DNA from: Mesobacillus zeae
GTDB lineage: Bacteria; Bacillota; Bacilli; Bacillales; Cytobacillaceae
Assembly: GCF_003570705.1 (NCBI RefSeq)
Contig: NZ_QWVT01000029.1
Coordinates: 186,001 to 250,000, forward strand
Length of the DNA: 64,000 nucleotides
Direction: 5' to 3'
Of the stretch, positions 17,874 to 26,872 are shown in pieces; the first letter of the stretch is position 1; each line of letters begins with the position of its first letter. The notes beneath the pieces were generated by a model that did not search any database, was not told where the DNA came from, and worked only from the letters and a program-made list of their open reading frames with translations. Position numbers and translations under genes: made by a program.

Positions 17874-19586
17874 ATGGGGAAAAAAATCTGGCTAAAACAA
17901 TATCCGCCAGAAATACCTGACACGCTTGAGTACAGGAAGGTGCCTATCCATGAGGGACTTATCCAGACGGCGAGCGAGTTTCCCGACAGAAGTTCCATTC
18001 ACTTCATGGGTAGGGAAATGAATTTCGCTGCACTGCTTGTCGATGTCCGTAAGCTCGCTGCCTATCTTCAGTCACTTGGAATCAGAAAGGGAGACAGGGT
18101 TGCTGTCATGCTGCCGAATATCCCGCAGGCGGTCATCAGTTATTATGGAATATTGCTTGCAGGAGGTACTGTTGTCCAGACGAATCCTACCTATACCGAA
18201 AGGGAACTGGAATACCAGATGAAGGATTCCGGTGCAAAAGCAATCATCACTCTGAACCTTCTTTATCCAAAAGTCTCAAAAATTTTAAAAATGACGGATT
18301 TGGAAAATGTGATAGTGACAGCAGTTAAGGATGCCCTTCCGTTTCCGAAAAATTTATTGTACCCCATCATTGAGAAAAAGAAGCAAGGCATGATTGTCAG
18401 CGTCAAGCATGGCCATAATGTCCACCTTCTTTCAAAAGTATTAAAGCAGCCTGCTGGCAGCCTGGTACAATACGCATATGACATTGAGGAAGACATCGCT
18501 CTCCTGCAGTATACTGGAGGGACAACCGGATTTCCCAAAGGAGTTATGCTGACACATAAGAATCTGACAGCCAATGCTGCCATGTGCCGAGCCTGGTTAT
18601 ATAAATCAAAGCGCGGGGCGGAAGTTGTCCTCGGCCTCCTGCCATTTTTTCATGTGTATGGAATGACTGCTGTTATGATCCTTTCAGTCATGGAAGGGCA
18701 CAAAATGGTTCTCCTGCCTAAGTTTGATACAGAGGCAACATTGAAAACGATCCAGAAGCTGCGCCCGACCCTTTTCCCTGGTGCGCCGACAATCTATATT
18801 GGACTTCTGAACCACCCCGAACTAGAAAAATATGACCTGTCATCGATTGACTCCTGCATAAGCGGTTCAGCTCCCCTTCCGCAGGAAGTGCAGCAGAAAT
18901 TCGAACAGGTCACCGGCGGAAAGCTTGTAGAAGGATATGGGCTCACTGAGTCTTCCCCTGTCACTCATGCCAATTTCCTTTGGGGACAAAAACGTGTTCC
19001 AGGAAGTATTGGAGTGCCATGGCCGGACACGGATTCAGCAGTTTTCTCGCTTGAAACAGGAGAAGAACTTCCCCCAGGAGAAATTGGTGAAATCGCTGTA
19101 AAAGGGCCGCAGGTGATGAAAGGTTACTGGAAGAGGCCGGAAGAGACAGAACAAGTATTACGGGACGGCTGGCTCTATACAGGAGATTTGGGATACATGG
19201 ATGAAGATGGATTCTTCTATGTTGTTGACAGGAAGAAGGATATGATTATAGCAGGCGGGTTCAATATATATCCTCGTGAAGTCGAAGAAGTGTTATATGA
19301 ACATCCGGCTGTACAGGAAGCGGTCATTGCAGGCGTCCCTGACCCCTACAGAGGCGAAACGGTAAAAGCATACATTGTCTTCAAGGCTGGAATGTCAGCC
19401 ACAGAAGAAGAACTGAACGCATTTACACGTAAGCATCTTGCCGGATATAAGGTGCCAAGGCTTTATGAATTCAGGAGTGAACTGCCGAAAACAGCAGTCG
19501 GGAAAATATTGAGACGGGCGCTTGTTAATGAGGAAAAAGTGAGGAGCAAGGCTGCAGCAGAGAATGCGGATATAGATTCTGCATGA
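17874..19586 (+). CDS. lcfA: Long-chain fatty acid-CoA ligase
   Basis: 570 residues of the ANL superfamily. AMP-binding P-loop 'LQYTGGTTGFPKGVMLTHKN', A5 'VEGYGLTESSPVTH', A7 'GWLYTGDLGYMDEDGFFYVVDRKKDMI' and the C-terminal catalytic lysine motif 'PKTAVGKILRRAL' are all present. It activates long-chain fatty acids to acyl-CoA at the membrane, feeding beta-oxidation. Shine-Dalgarno AAAGGAGGAG. It heads the lcfA, fadR-fadB-etfB-etfA block, as in B. subtilis. Confidence 0.95.
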   Translation: MGKKIWLKQYPPEIPDTLEYRKVPIHEGLIQTASEFPDRSSIHFMGREMNFAALLVDVRKLAAYLQSLGIRKGDRVAVMLPNIPQAVISYYGILLAGGTVVQTNPTYTERELEYQMKDSGAKAIITLNLLYPKVSKILKMTDLENVIVTAVKDALPFPKNLLYPIIEKKKQGMIVSVKHGHNVHLLSKVLKQPAGSLVQYAYDIEEDIALLQYTGGTTGFPKGVMLTHKNLTANAAMCRAWLYKSKRGAEVVLGLLPFFHVYGMTAVMILSVMEGHKMVLLPKFDTEATLKTIQKLRPTLFPGAPTIYIGLLNHPELEKYDLSSIDSCISGSAPLPQEVQQKFEQVTGGKLVEGYGLTESSPVTHANFLWGQKRVPGSIGVPWPDTDSAVFSLETGEELPPGEIGEIAVKGPQVMKGYWKRPEETEQVLRDGWLYTGDLGYMDEDGFFYVVDRKKDMIIAGGFNIYPREVEEVLYEHPAVQEAVIAGVPDPYRGETVKAYIVFKAGMSATEEELNAFTRKHLAGYKVPRLYEFRSELPKTAVGKILRRALVNEEKVRSKAAAENADIDSA

Positions 19587-19608
19587 GCTGTAGGATAAGG
19601 ATTATTTC

Positions 19609-19662
19609 TTGACAGAAATACAGTTGACTACTATTATAAAAATATGAATGACTATTCATTCA
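19609..19662 (+). promoter_or_regulatory. fadR promoter with FadR operator
   Basis: TTGACA (19609-19614), 17-base spacer and TATTAT (19632-19637) form the promoter. TGAATGACTATTCATTCA (19645-19662) is a perfect 7-base inverted repeat around four bases and matches the known B. subtilis FadR (YsiA) box TGAATGANTANTCATTCA. It overlaps the transcription start, so FadR should repress until long-chain acyl-CoA binds. Confidence 0.88.
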
Positions 19663-19748
19663 TTTTAAAATTAACAGACGAACGGGCAGGCATTGATGCT
19701 GTTTTTATTCCTGCCCATGTTTTTCCTGCAGGGGGGGAGGGGTGACAT

Positions 19749-20345
19749 ATGAAAAAGAATAAGCCAAAGTACATGCAGATAATTGATGCAGCGGTGGTTG
19801 CCATCGCTGAAAACGGCTACCATCAGGCGCAGGTTTCAAAGATTGCGCGGCAGGCGGGAGTGGCGGACGGCACCATATACTTATATTTTAAAAACAAAGA
19901 AGATATCTTAATCTCCCTCTTCCAGGAAAAAATGGGGTACTTCGTTGAAAATATTGAAGAAAAAATAGCAGGAAAAGAGACGGCGGCGGAGAAGTTATTA
20001 ATGTTGGTCGAAACACATTTAACTTTGCTGTCCGAAGATCGGCATCTTGCCATTGTGACGCAGCTTGAACTTCGGCAGTCAAACAAGGATCTCAGGCTTA
20101 AAATCAACGAGGTGCTTAAAGGCTACCTCACCATGATTGACCGGATCATTTTGGAAGGGATTGAAAAGAACGAATTTATCAGCACATTGGACATCAGGCT
20201 TGCAAGGCAGATGATTTTTGGCACCATTGACGAGACAGTTACTTCATGGGTGATGAATGAGCAGAAATTCGACCTTCCGGCCCTTGCCAAACCAATTCAT
20301 CAATTGCTGATAAATGGCTGTGGATATCGCCAGCCGGTTATGTAG
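19749..20345 (+). CDS. fadR: TetR family fatty-acid degradation repressor FadR
   Basis: 198 residues. The N-terminal TetR helix-turn-helix is clear: 'IIDAAVVAIAENGYHQAQVSKIARQAGVADGTIYLYFKNKEDILISLF'. The C-terminal half binds acyl-CoA in B. subtilis FadR. It is transcribed with fadB-etfB-etfA behind a matching operator, which supports the assignment and autoregulation. Start ATG 19749 follows a purine-rich GGGGGGAGGGG. Confidence 0.93.
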   Translation: MKKNKPKYMQIIDAAVVAIAENGYHQAQVSKIARQAGVADGTIYLYFKNKEDILISLFQEKMGYFVENIEEKIAGKETAAEKLLMLVETHLTLLSEDRHLAIVTQLELRQSNKDLRLKINEVLKGYLTMIDRIILEGIEKNEFISTLDIRLARQMIFGTIDETVTSWVMNEQKFDLPALAKPIHQLLINGCGYRQPVM

Positions 20346-20363
20346 AACAAAGGAGGGAGAAAT

Positions 20364-21137
20364 TTGGAGCATCTTAAAATGACTTCGGAAAACAGGGTGG
20401 CAGACATTACGATAACCCGTCCTCCCGCTAATGCTCTTTCATCAGGGCTTTTGAAAGAGCTTTCGGCCATTTTGGACGAGATTGAGGCGGATCAGGAAAT
20501 CAGGGCGGTTGTCATCCACGGGGAAGGCAAGTTTTTTTCTGCCGGTGCAGATATCAAGGAATTTACCACAATTAAAACCGGGGAAGAGTTCTCAAGGCTT
20601 TCCGAATACGGACAAAAGGTATTTGAAAGAATGGAAACCTTTAGTAAGCCTATTATTGCAGCCATCCACGGTGCGGCACTTGGCGGAGGACTTGAACTTG
20701 CAATGGCCTGCCATATCAGGCTGGTTACAGAAAAAGCCAAGCTCGGCCTGCCGGAGCTTCAGCTCGGCCTGATACCCGGCTTCGCTGGAAGCCAGCGGCT
20801 GCCAAGATATGTAGGGATGGCAAAAGCAGCCGAGATGCTGCTGACAAGCGAACCGATTACAGGAGTCCAGGCTGTCCAATACGGTCTTGCAAATCATGCT
20901 TACCCTGATGAAGAACTTCTTGAAAGCGCCTTCAGGATGGCGGGGGCAATTGCAAAGAAAAGCCCTGTTTCTGTCAAGGCTGCCATCGACCTGCTTGGCT
21001 ATGCGAAAACGGGTCAGTTCCATGAAGGGGTTAAGAAAGAAGCAGATTATTTTGGCGAGGTATTTGTTTCTGAAGACGCAAAAGAAGGAATTGGGGCTTT
21101 CCTTGAGAAAAGGCAGCCTGAATTTAAAGGGCACTAA
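20364..21137 (+). CDS. fadB: Enoyl-CoA hydratase
   Basis: 257 residues, crotonase fold. The oxyanion-hole motifs 'FSAGADIKEF' and 'AALGGGLELAMACHIR' and the catalytic-Glu region 'LGLPELQLGLIPGFAGSQRL' are visible. It hydrates trans-2-enoyl-CoA in beta-oxidation. TTG start 20364 follows AAAGGAGGGAG. Positioned as fadB (ysiB) in B. subtilis, between fadR and etfB. Confidence 0.93.
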   Translation: MEHLKMTSENRVADITITRPPANALSSGLLKELSAILDEIEADQEIRAVVIHGEGKFFSAGADIKEFTTIKTGEEFSRLSEYGQKVFERMETFSKPIIAAIHGAALGGGLELAMACHIRLVTEKAKLGLPELQLGLIPGFAGSQRLPRYVGMAKAAEMLLTSEPITGVQAVQYGLANHAYPDEELLESAFRMAGAIAKKSPVSVKAAIDLLGYAKTGQFHEGVKKEADYFGEVFVSEDAKEGIGAFLEKRQPEFKGH

Positions 21138-21238
21138 TGGACAACAGGATTTCCAGTAGATCCATAAAAATTTTTTGCCTATAATATTTTTAATCTTTCG
21201 AACTGAAATAAATGTTTGAATATCTGGGAGGGGAAAAC

Positions 21239-22012
21239 ATGAACATCTACGTTTTGATGAAAAGAACTTTCGATACTGAGGAAAAGATTTCAATTTCCGG
21301 GGGACGCATCAATGAGGATGGTGCTGAATTTATCATCAATCCTTATGATGAATATGCAATCGAGGAAGCAATCCAGGTTCGAGATGCCGAGGGTGGAGAA
21401 GTAACTGTTGTTTCCGTCGGGAGCGAAGAGGCTGAAAAGCAGCTGCGAACAGCACTTGCAATGGGTGCAGATAAAGCTGTTTTGATTAATATAGAAGATG
21501 ATATTGAGGACGGCGACCAGTTCACGACAGCAAAAATTCTTGCGGAGTATTTGAAGGACAAGGAAGCAGACTTGATTATCGGCGGAAACGTTGCCATTGA
21601 CGGCGGCTCCGGCCAGGTTGGTCCGCGTGTTGCCGACCAGCTGGGAATTCCTTATGTTACTACAATAACAAAGCTTGAAATCAATGGAGAAACGGTTACG
21701 GTAACGCGCGATGTGGAAGGCGATTCCGAAGTGATTGAGACAAGCCTTCCGGTTCTGGTAACTGCGCAGCAGGGACTGAATGAGCCGCGCTATCCATCTC
21801 TTCCAGGTATTATGAAAGCAAAGAAAAAGCCGCTTGATGAGCTTGAACTTGATGATCTTGACCTTGAAGAGGATGATGTTGAAGCGAAAACAAAGACGAT
21901 TGAAATTTATCTTCCTCCAAAGAAGGAAGCTGGGAAAGTTCTCCAAGGCGATTTGTCAGACCAGATCAAAGAGCTGGTGAACCTTCTTCATACAGAGGCA
22001 AAAGTAATCTGA
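21239..22012 (+). CDS. etfB: Electron transfer flavoprotein beta subunit
   Basis: 257 residues, equal to B. subtilis EtfB. It opens 'MNIYVLMKRTFDTEEKI' and carries the ETF-beta signature region 'VTVTRDVEGDSEVIETSLPVLVTAQQGLNEPRYPSLPGIMKAKKKPL' (split here for reading). With EtfA it accepts electrons from acyl-CoA dehydrogenases. Start at ATG 21239 after GGGAGGGG; the upstream ATG at 21212 has no ribosome site. Confidence 0.96.
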   Translation: MNIYVLMKRTFDTEEKISISGGRINEDGAEFIINPYDEYAIEEAIQVRDAEGGEVTVVSVGSEEAEKQLRTALAMGADKAVLINIEDDIEDGDQFTTAKILAEYLKDKEADLIIGGNVAIDGGSGQVGPRVADQLGIPYVTTITKLEINGETVTVTRDVEGDSEVIETSLPVLVTAQQGLNEPRYPSLPGIMKAKKKPLDELELDDLDLEEDDVEAKTKTIEIYLPPKKEAGKVLQGDLSDQIKELVNLLHTEAKVI

Positions 22013-22048
22013 TCATAGTGAACAGAATATACGCAGGAGGGAATTTAA

Positions 22049-23026
22049 ATGGCGAGAAAAGTGTTGACATTAGGGGAAGTGCGTGACGGTGCATTAAGAA
22101 ACGTCTCTTTTGAGACGATTGGCGCAGCAAAAATTGCCGCTGAAGGCGGAGAGGTTGTCAGCGTTCTGATCGGGAACGATGTGAAGAGCTTAGGCGCAGA
22201 GCTCATTCAATACGGAGCGGACAGAGTGGTTGTTGTAGAAGATGAGAAATTGGTTCAGTATACTCCTGATGGCTATTCACAAGCATTGATGACAGTCATT
22301 GATGGAGAAAAACCTGAAGGCCTCATTTTCGGCCACACAGCCCTTGGCAAAGACCTTGCCCCGAAAATAGCAAGCAAGCTGCAGTCCGGATTAATCTCTG
22401 ATGCGACAAGTGTTGAAGAAGCAGGCGGAAACCTTGTTTTCACCCGCCCGATTTACTCCGGAAAAGCATTCGAGAAAAAAATAGTGACAGATGGTCTTGT
22501 ATTCGCGACAATCCGTCCGAATAATATTGCACCGCTTGCAAAGGATGAAAGCAGGAGCGGAGAAGTATCCTCACTTCAAGCGGACATCAAGGATTTGCGC
22601 ACAGTCATTAAAGAGGTTGTCCGCAAGGCTTCTGAGGGTGTTGACCTTTCGGAGGCAAAAGTTGTGATTGCGGGCGGACGGGGAGTCAAAAGTGAAGATG
22701 GTTTTGAACCGCTTAAGGAACTTGCAAGCGTGCTAGGAGGAGCAGTAGGAGCATCCCGGGGAGCTTGCGACGCTGAATACTGCGATTACTCCTTACAAAT
22801 TGGCCAGACCGGCAAGGTAGTCACACCAGATTTGTATATTGCTTGCGGCATTTCAGGAGCAATCCAGCATCTCGCGGGTATGTCGAACTCAAAAGTGATT
22901 GTTGCCATCAATAAAGATCCGGAAGCCAACATTTTTAAAGTTGCGGATTACGGCATTGTCGGCGATCTCTTTGAAGTCGTGCCAATGCTTACCGAAGAGT
23001 TCAGGAAGCTAAAGGTTCACTCATAA
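22049..23026 (+). CDS. etfA: Electron transfer flavoprotein alpha subunit
   Basis: 325 residues. The FAD-binding C-terminal domain has '[18 protein letters not shown]', '[22 protein letters not shown]' and '[20 protein letters not shown]', the ETF-alpha signature. Pairs with EtfB immediately upstream to pass electrons from fatty-acid oxidation to the quinone pool. Shine-Dalgarno GGAGGG. Ends at a terminator. Confidence 0.96.
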   Translation: MARKVLTLGEVRDGALRNVSFETIGAAKIAAEGGEVVSVLIGNDVKSLGAELIQYGADRVVVVEDEKLVQYTPDGYSQALMTVIDGEKPEGLIFGHTALGKDLAPKIASKLQSGLISDATSVEEAGGNLVFTRPIYSGKAFEKKIVTDGLVFATIRPNNIAPLAKDESRSGEVSSLQADIKDLRTVIKEVVRKASEGVDLSEAKVVIAGGRGVKSEDGFEPLKELASVLGGAVGASRGACDAEYCDYSLQIGQTGKVVTPDLYIACGISGAIQHLAGMSNSKVIVAINKDPEANIFKVADYGIVGDLFEVVPMLTEEFRKLKVHS

Positions 23027-23035
23027 TAAATCCAG

Positions 23036-23064
23036 ATGGACGGGCTTCCCGTCCGTCTTTTTTT
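23036..23064 (+). terminator. Terminator of the fadR-etfA operon
   Basis: GGACGGG / CCCGTCC stem with loop CTT followed by GTCTTTTTTT. Confidence 0.9.
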
Positions 23065-23182
23065 ACAGAATAAAAAAAAGGCCATACGGGCAGATTACAT
23101 ACGTAAACAAATCATTAGCATCGCTATGGAAAGGGTGCTATACTGTCGTTAGTATTTTAGATTTCTATTAGGAGGCATATAA

Positions 23183-23497
23183 ATGGCTATTACACATGCA
23201 ACAGACCAGTCTTTCACTACAGAAACAGGTTCCGGCGTTGTGCTCGTTGATTTCTGGGCTCCATGGTGCGGTCCATGCAAAATGATTGCCCCGGTTCTTG
23301 AAGAGCTTGACGGCGATATGGGCGACAAAGTAAAAATCGTCAAGGTCGACGTTGACGAAAATCAGGAAACTGCAGCAAAATTCGGGATTATGAGTATCCC
23401 AACGCTGCTTGTTTTAAAAGACGGCGAAGCTGTTGACAAAGTTGTCGGCTTCCAGCCAAAAGAAGGCCTTGCAGAGCTTCTTAACAAACACATCTAA
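23183..23497 (+). CDS. trxA: Thioredoxin
   Basis: 104 residues with the active site 'FWAPWCGPCKM' and the cis-proline 'IMSIPTLLVLKDG'. Cytoplasmic general disulfide reductase. Shine-Dalgarno AGGAGG at 23171-23176. A possible promoter (TTAGCA/TATACT, 18-base spacer) lies near 23116-23145. In B. subtilis uvrC follows trxA directly; here about 9 kb of other genes intervenes. Confidence 0.97.
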   Translation: MAITHATDQSFTTETGSGVVLVDFWAPWCGPCKMIAPVLEELDGDMGDKVKIVKVDVDENQETAAKFGIMSIPTLLVLKDGEAVDKVVGFQPKEGLAELLNKHI

Positions 23498-23507
23498 TCT
23501 TTTAAAA

Positions 23508-23548
23508 AAATCCCCGGCTTGAAGCGAGCTGGGGATTTTTTTTTTTTT
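23508..23548 (+). terminator. Terminator of trxA
   Basis: CCCCGGCT / AGCTGGGG stem with a long T-run. Confidence 0.9.
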
Positions 23549-23597
23549 GCCAAACTTGTTTTTTCACATATTTGTCACTATTTTTCTCGAATTATAT

Positions 23598-23654
23598 TTG
23601 ACATTGATAATCATTCTCTTTTATAATTCAAATTGTAAATGAAAATGATTATCA
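23598..23654 (+). promoter_or_regulatory. Promoter with two Fur boxes
   Basis: TTGACA (23598-23603) and TATAAT (23622-23627), spacer 18. A half-conserved Fur box TGATAATCATTCTC overlaps the spacer, and TGAAAATGATTATCA (23640-23654) matches the 7-1-7 Fur consensus TGATAATNATTATCA well. Iron-replete repression is expected. Confidence 0.82.
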
Positions 23655-23696
23655 ACAATTAACCAAACAATAAAAATACTCAGGGGGAAATCATCA

Positions 23697-24896
23697 ATGA
23701 GAAAACGTGAGCTTAAAAAAATCTTTGCAGGCTTCCTGGTAGCCAGCACCGTTCTTGCAGGCTGCGGAGCCGGCGGAGAAAATGCGGAAAAGCCTGAAGA
23801 AAAGAAGCAGGAGCAGCCAGCGCAGAAAGAGCAAAAAGAAGTGAAAGTGGAAGATACTGATTCCGCAAAACAAACCGCAGCTTTTGAGGAAATGAAGGCT
23901 GAACTTGAGAAGGCAGAAGAAAATAATAAAGTCGACTGGAATCTTGTACAGAAGAAATATCAGGACGGGCTCCAAAAAGACGTTGCTGAGATCAGCGCTG
24001 ATTTTGACCAGGCGATCCAGGCATCCATCGAAGCTGGAAAATCCGGGGAAATGGATGCAGTAGTGGCTGGTGAATTAATTAACAAGACCACGCAGTCCTA
24101 TTTCTACCAAAGCCAAAAGACCCTTCAAAAAGCAGCATCAGAAGCGCTCGGCTCAGGGAAGAAAAAGGATGCTGAAATGGCTTTTGCACAAGTAAAGCAT
24201 TTAGCTGAAAAAGTATTCATTCCAACGGCTGAAAAGCGGGACAACTACTATGAACTAACCGGCGAGAATAGTGTGGCGGAAAATATCAACTCAGGCCTTT
24301 CTGCGCAGGAAGAAGCGCTGAAAGCAGACAAGGCGGAGGATTTCAGTGTATATATGCAAGTAACGGATAAATCTATTTACCGCACCTTCTACCTTGCTAC
24401 AAAATCATATGGCGAAAAAATTGAAGCAGCAGTGAAAGAAGGAAAAGATAAAGCCGAACTTTCCATCATGCAGGCTGAGGGCTGGGGCTTTTTGCAGGCT
24501 ATCAAGGAATCACTTGGCGGAGGCGACGAGGCTGCAGCTGCAGAGCTGAATAAGCTGTTTACTTTGAATGAAACCGACCCTTCGGCAATTAAGGGAGACA
24601 ATGTTAACAAATTGTTCAATAAAGCAATTATCGGCAAAATCAATGGCTACTATACGCAGGCTCCTGAAGCGCTGAAAGCTGGCGAGCAGGCTATGGCAAA
24701 AGTGGAAGCGATGGAAGGGAATATGTTCCTGAAGGCACTTCAAATGCAGATGAATGAGAAGCTCGGGGAAGACAAATCCGAGGAAACTCTTAACGAAGCT
24801 GAGAAATTTTATACGGCTGTTTCCGACAACAAACAAGACGAAGCAAAAGCCCATGCCAAAACAGTCATGGGAAATATCAGCGAACTTGCAAAGTAA
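23697..24896 (+). CDS. Fur-controlled lipoprotein of unknown function
   Basis: 399 residues. A signal peptide with lipobox 'VLAGC' places the mature N-terminus at Cys23 on the outer face of the membrane. A low-complexity, acidic/basic linker rich in E, K and Q (residues about 28-55) follows, then a helical, Ala/Lys/Glu-rich domain. I do not recognise a named family. The two Fur boxes just upstream and the downstream FTR1 permease locus suggest a role in iron capture, possibly analogous to EfeO, but no EfeO motif is evident. Own terminator follows. Confidence 0.75.
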   Translation: MRKRELKKIFAGFLVASTVLAGCGAGGENAEKPEEKKQEQPAQKEQKEVKVEDTDSAKQTAAFEEMKAELEKAEENNKVDWNLVQKKYQDGLQKDVAEISADFDQAIQASIEAGKSGEMDAVVAGELINKTTQSYFYQSQKTLQKAASEALGSGKKKDAEMAFAQVKHLAEKVFIPTAEKRDNYYELTGENSVAENINSGLSAQEEALKADKAEDFSVYMQVTDKSIYRTFYLATKSYGEKIEAAVKEGKDKAELSIMQAEGWGFLQAIKESLGGGDEAAAAELNKLFTLNETDPSAIKGDNVNKLFNKAIIGKINGYYTQAPEALKAGEQAMAKVEAMEGNMFLKALQMQMNEKLGEDKSEETLNEAEKFYTAVSDNKQDEAKAHAKTVMGNISELAK

Positions 24897-24900
24897 AAAA

Positions 24901-24928
24901 CAAAAGCCGCCACTGTGCGGCTTTTGTC
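24901..24928 (+). terminator. Terminator of the Fur-controlled lipoprotein gene
   Basis: CAAAAGCCGC / GCGGCTTTTG stem with a six-base loop, symmetrical and possibly bidirectional. Confidence 0.75.
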
Positions 24929-24953
24929 ATACTTTTAATGACTATGGTAAAAT
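24924..24953 (+). promoter_or_regulatory. Putative promoter of the epimerase-flippase-phosphodiesterase-GT2 cluster
   Basis: TTGTCA (24924-24929), spacer 18, TAAAAT (24948-24953). It overlaps the terminator stem of the previous gene. No Fur box is seen here. Confidence 0.5.
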
Positions 24954-24987
24954 GCTACTGTTCAGGAAGAAAAAAGAGGGTGTTAAA

Positions 24988-25941
24988 TTGAAGATAATTG
25001 TCACAGGAGGCGCAGGTTTCATCGGAAACCACCTCGCAAGAAAACTGATTGCTGAAAAACATGAGGTGACGGTCGTTGATTCCCTGCATCCCTATTATTC
25101 TCCCGAGAGGAAAGAGCAGCATTTAAGGGAAATACAGAAAAAGGGTGAGTTCAGATTCGAGAAAATCGATTTGCTGAATCCAGAAGTGACAGCAAAGCTG
25201 TTCGCTGAGGTATCCCCCGAAGCTGTTGTCCATCTAGCTGCATTACCGGGTGTAGCCTACTCTATTGAAAATCCGCTCCAGTATATAGACTATGATATTA
25301 AAGCGACGGTTAATGTTTTGGAGGCTGCCGGGAAAGCCCAATCAAAACAAGTCTTATTTGCATCTTCTTCGTCTGTCTATGGCAATCAGTCCATCCTCAG
25401 CGCATTTAAAGAAGAAGATGCTGTCGGGAGGGCAGTATCACCTTACGCGGCATCAAAATTTGCTGCAGAGTCTTTCTGTCATGTATATGAGAGCATGTAT
25501 CAGTATCAAGTGAAGATTCTTCGCTTCTTTACAGTTTACGGCCCTTGGGGAAGACCTGACATGGCCATTGCCTCGTTTATCAAGAAACTCCGGCAAGGGG
25601 AGACCATTGATATTTTTGGACTTGGCAGCTCAAGGGATTATACATATATAGATGATATAATCAATGGCCTATACCTGACGTTGACACAGCTTAATCAAAG
25701 CGCCATTTTAAACCTTGGCTCAGGTAAGCCTGTGACTATGGAGGCGCTTCTCCGGGAACTGAATCTGCATTTTCCGTGCATGAAGACAGCCATGAGAGCG
25801 GAACGGGCTGGTGATGTGCATCATACGTGGGCGGATATAACTCTTGCTAAAAAGCTGATTGGATACAAGCCTGAGACAGACTTTAGCACAGGTATCCAAA
25901 AAACGGTGTGCTGGGCAGAGAATTATGCTGAATACCTCTAA
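24988..25941 (+). CDS. NAD-dependent sugar-nucleotide epimerase/dehydratase
   Basis: 317 residues, extended SDR fold. Rossmann motif 'VTGGAGFIGNHLARKL' near the N-terminus, 'ASSSSVYGN' and the catalytic 'PYAASKFAAE' (YxxxK) are present; 'VYGPWGRPDMA' resembles UDP-glucuronate 4-epimerases. It likely converts one UDP-sugar to another. TTG 24988 is chosen because it begins the Rossmann strand and has GAGGGTG upstream; a longer frame to the left is inside the lipoprotein gene. First gene of a four-gene overlapping cluster. Confidence 0.88.
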   Translation: MKIIVTGGAGFIGNHLARKLIAEKHEVTVVDSLHPYYSPERKEQHLREIQKKGEFRFEKIDLLNPEVTAKLFAEVSPEAVVHLAALPGVAYSIENPLQYIDYDIKATVNVLEAAGKAQSKQVLFASSSSVYGNQSILSAFKEEDAVGRAVSPYAASKFAAESFCHVYESMYQYQVKILRFFTVYGPWGRPDMAIASFIKKLRQGETIDIFGLGSSRDYTYIDDIINGLYLTLTQLNQSAILNLGSGKPVTMEALLRELNLHFPCMKTAMRAERAGDVHHTWADITLAKKLIGYKPETDFSTGIQKTVCWAENYAEYL

Positions 25942-26872
25942 AAAAGCCATAAAGACAGGATTGTCCCTCTTATTAATTTCCTTCTTTATTCTTGTTACCT
26001 GTCTTTACGCAGATTTGGATATATTGTTTGGAGACATTGAAACCATCTTTAAAAGGCCGTTGACGCTAACGACAATCCTGTTTGTTTATTTTGCAGCGTT
26101 TTGTGCGAGAGGGCTTGCATGGAAGCTTTATTTAAAAAATACTCCTTCTTATATGAGCTGTATAGCCGGAATTTTTTACAGCCTTCTATTGAACCATTTG
26201 CTCCCATTCAAAGCAGGGGATTTAGCAAGGATTGGCATACTGAAGCTTCGGGAGCCCGGCATATCAAACGGACAGGTAGTAAATTCGGTTGTTGTCCTCC
26301 GATTATTGGATATGGCCATATTATCTGTGATTGCCGCGATAGGGCTTGTTTCACTGCATATGCAATTCCGTTTCTGGCCTTTGCTGCTTTTTTCTATTAC
26401 GACCTTCGCTTTCATTATGGCTGGACAAAAGCATTCTAAATTTGTAAAAAGGCAAGTTGAATTGATGAAAACCGGACTTGCTGGATTATCAGGACTTTTT
26501 GTTATCGTCTTGACAGCGGGAAGCTGGATAATGGAAGCAGCGGTCGTCTACGGTGTCCTGACAATCTTGGGAGAACATGCTTCCATTTGGGAGGCAGCCT
26601 GGGTAAACAGCATTACTGTGGCAGGACAAATTTTCCAGGTAACACCGGGTGGAATAGGGAGCTATGAGGCTGTCATGATTTTTGCCCTTGGCTTAGCAGG
26701 TGTTCCTGTAAATGAGGCATACTCTGCTGCAGTTATGACGCACTCTATTAAGTTTATATTTTCATTTGCAGCCGGGGCATTCGTTCTGGCAGCTTTTCCT
26801 GTTTCATTCCCAACAATCAGAAAGTGGCTCCAGGAAGGGAGAGAAAAGCGTGAAAAACGCGTCAAGGTTTGA
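25925..26872 (+). CDS. Flippase-like membrane protein (UPF0104/LPG synthase TM family)
   Basis: About 315 residues, eight or so hydrophobic segments. 'LLNHLLPFKAGDLARIGILK' and 'VTPGGIGSYEAVMI' are the two conserved motifs of the lysylphosphatidylglycerol-synthase TM region (YbhN/AglD-like). Members are implicated in lipid or lipid-linked sugar translocation. It starts inside the epimerase gene (17-base overlap) and overlaps the next gene, so all are probably translated from one transcript. Confidence 0.82.
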   Translation: MLNTSKKAIKTGLSLLLISFFILVTCLYADLDILFGDIETIFKRPLTLTTILFVYFAAFCARGLAWKLYLKNTPSYMSCIAGIFYSLLLNHLLPFKAGDLARIGILKLREPGISNGQVVNSVVVLRLLDMAILSVIAAIGLVSLHMQFRFWPLLLFSITTFAFIMAGQKHSKFVKRQVELMKTGLAGLSGLFVIVLTAGSWIMEAAVVYGVLTILGEHASIWEAAWVNSITVAGQIFQVTPGGIGSYEAVMIFALGLAGVPVNEAYSAAVMTHSIKFIFSFAAGAFVLAAFPVSFPTIRKWLQEGREKREKRVKV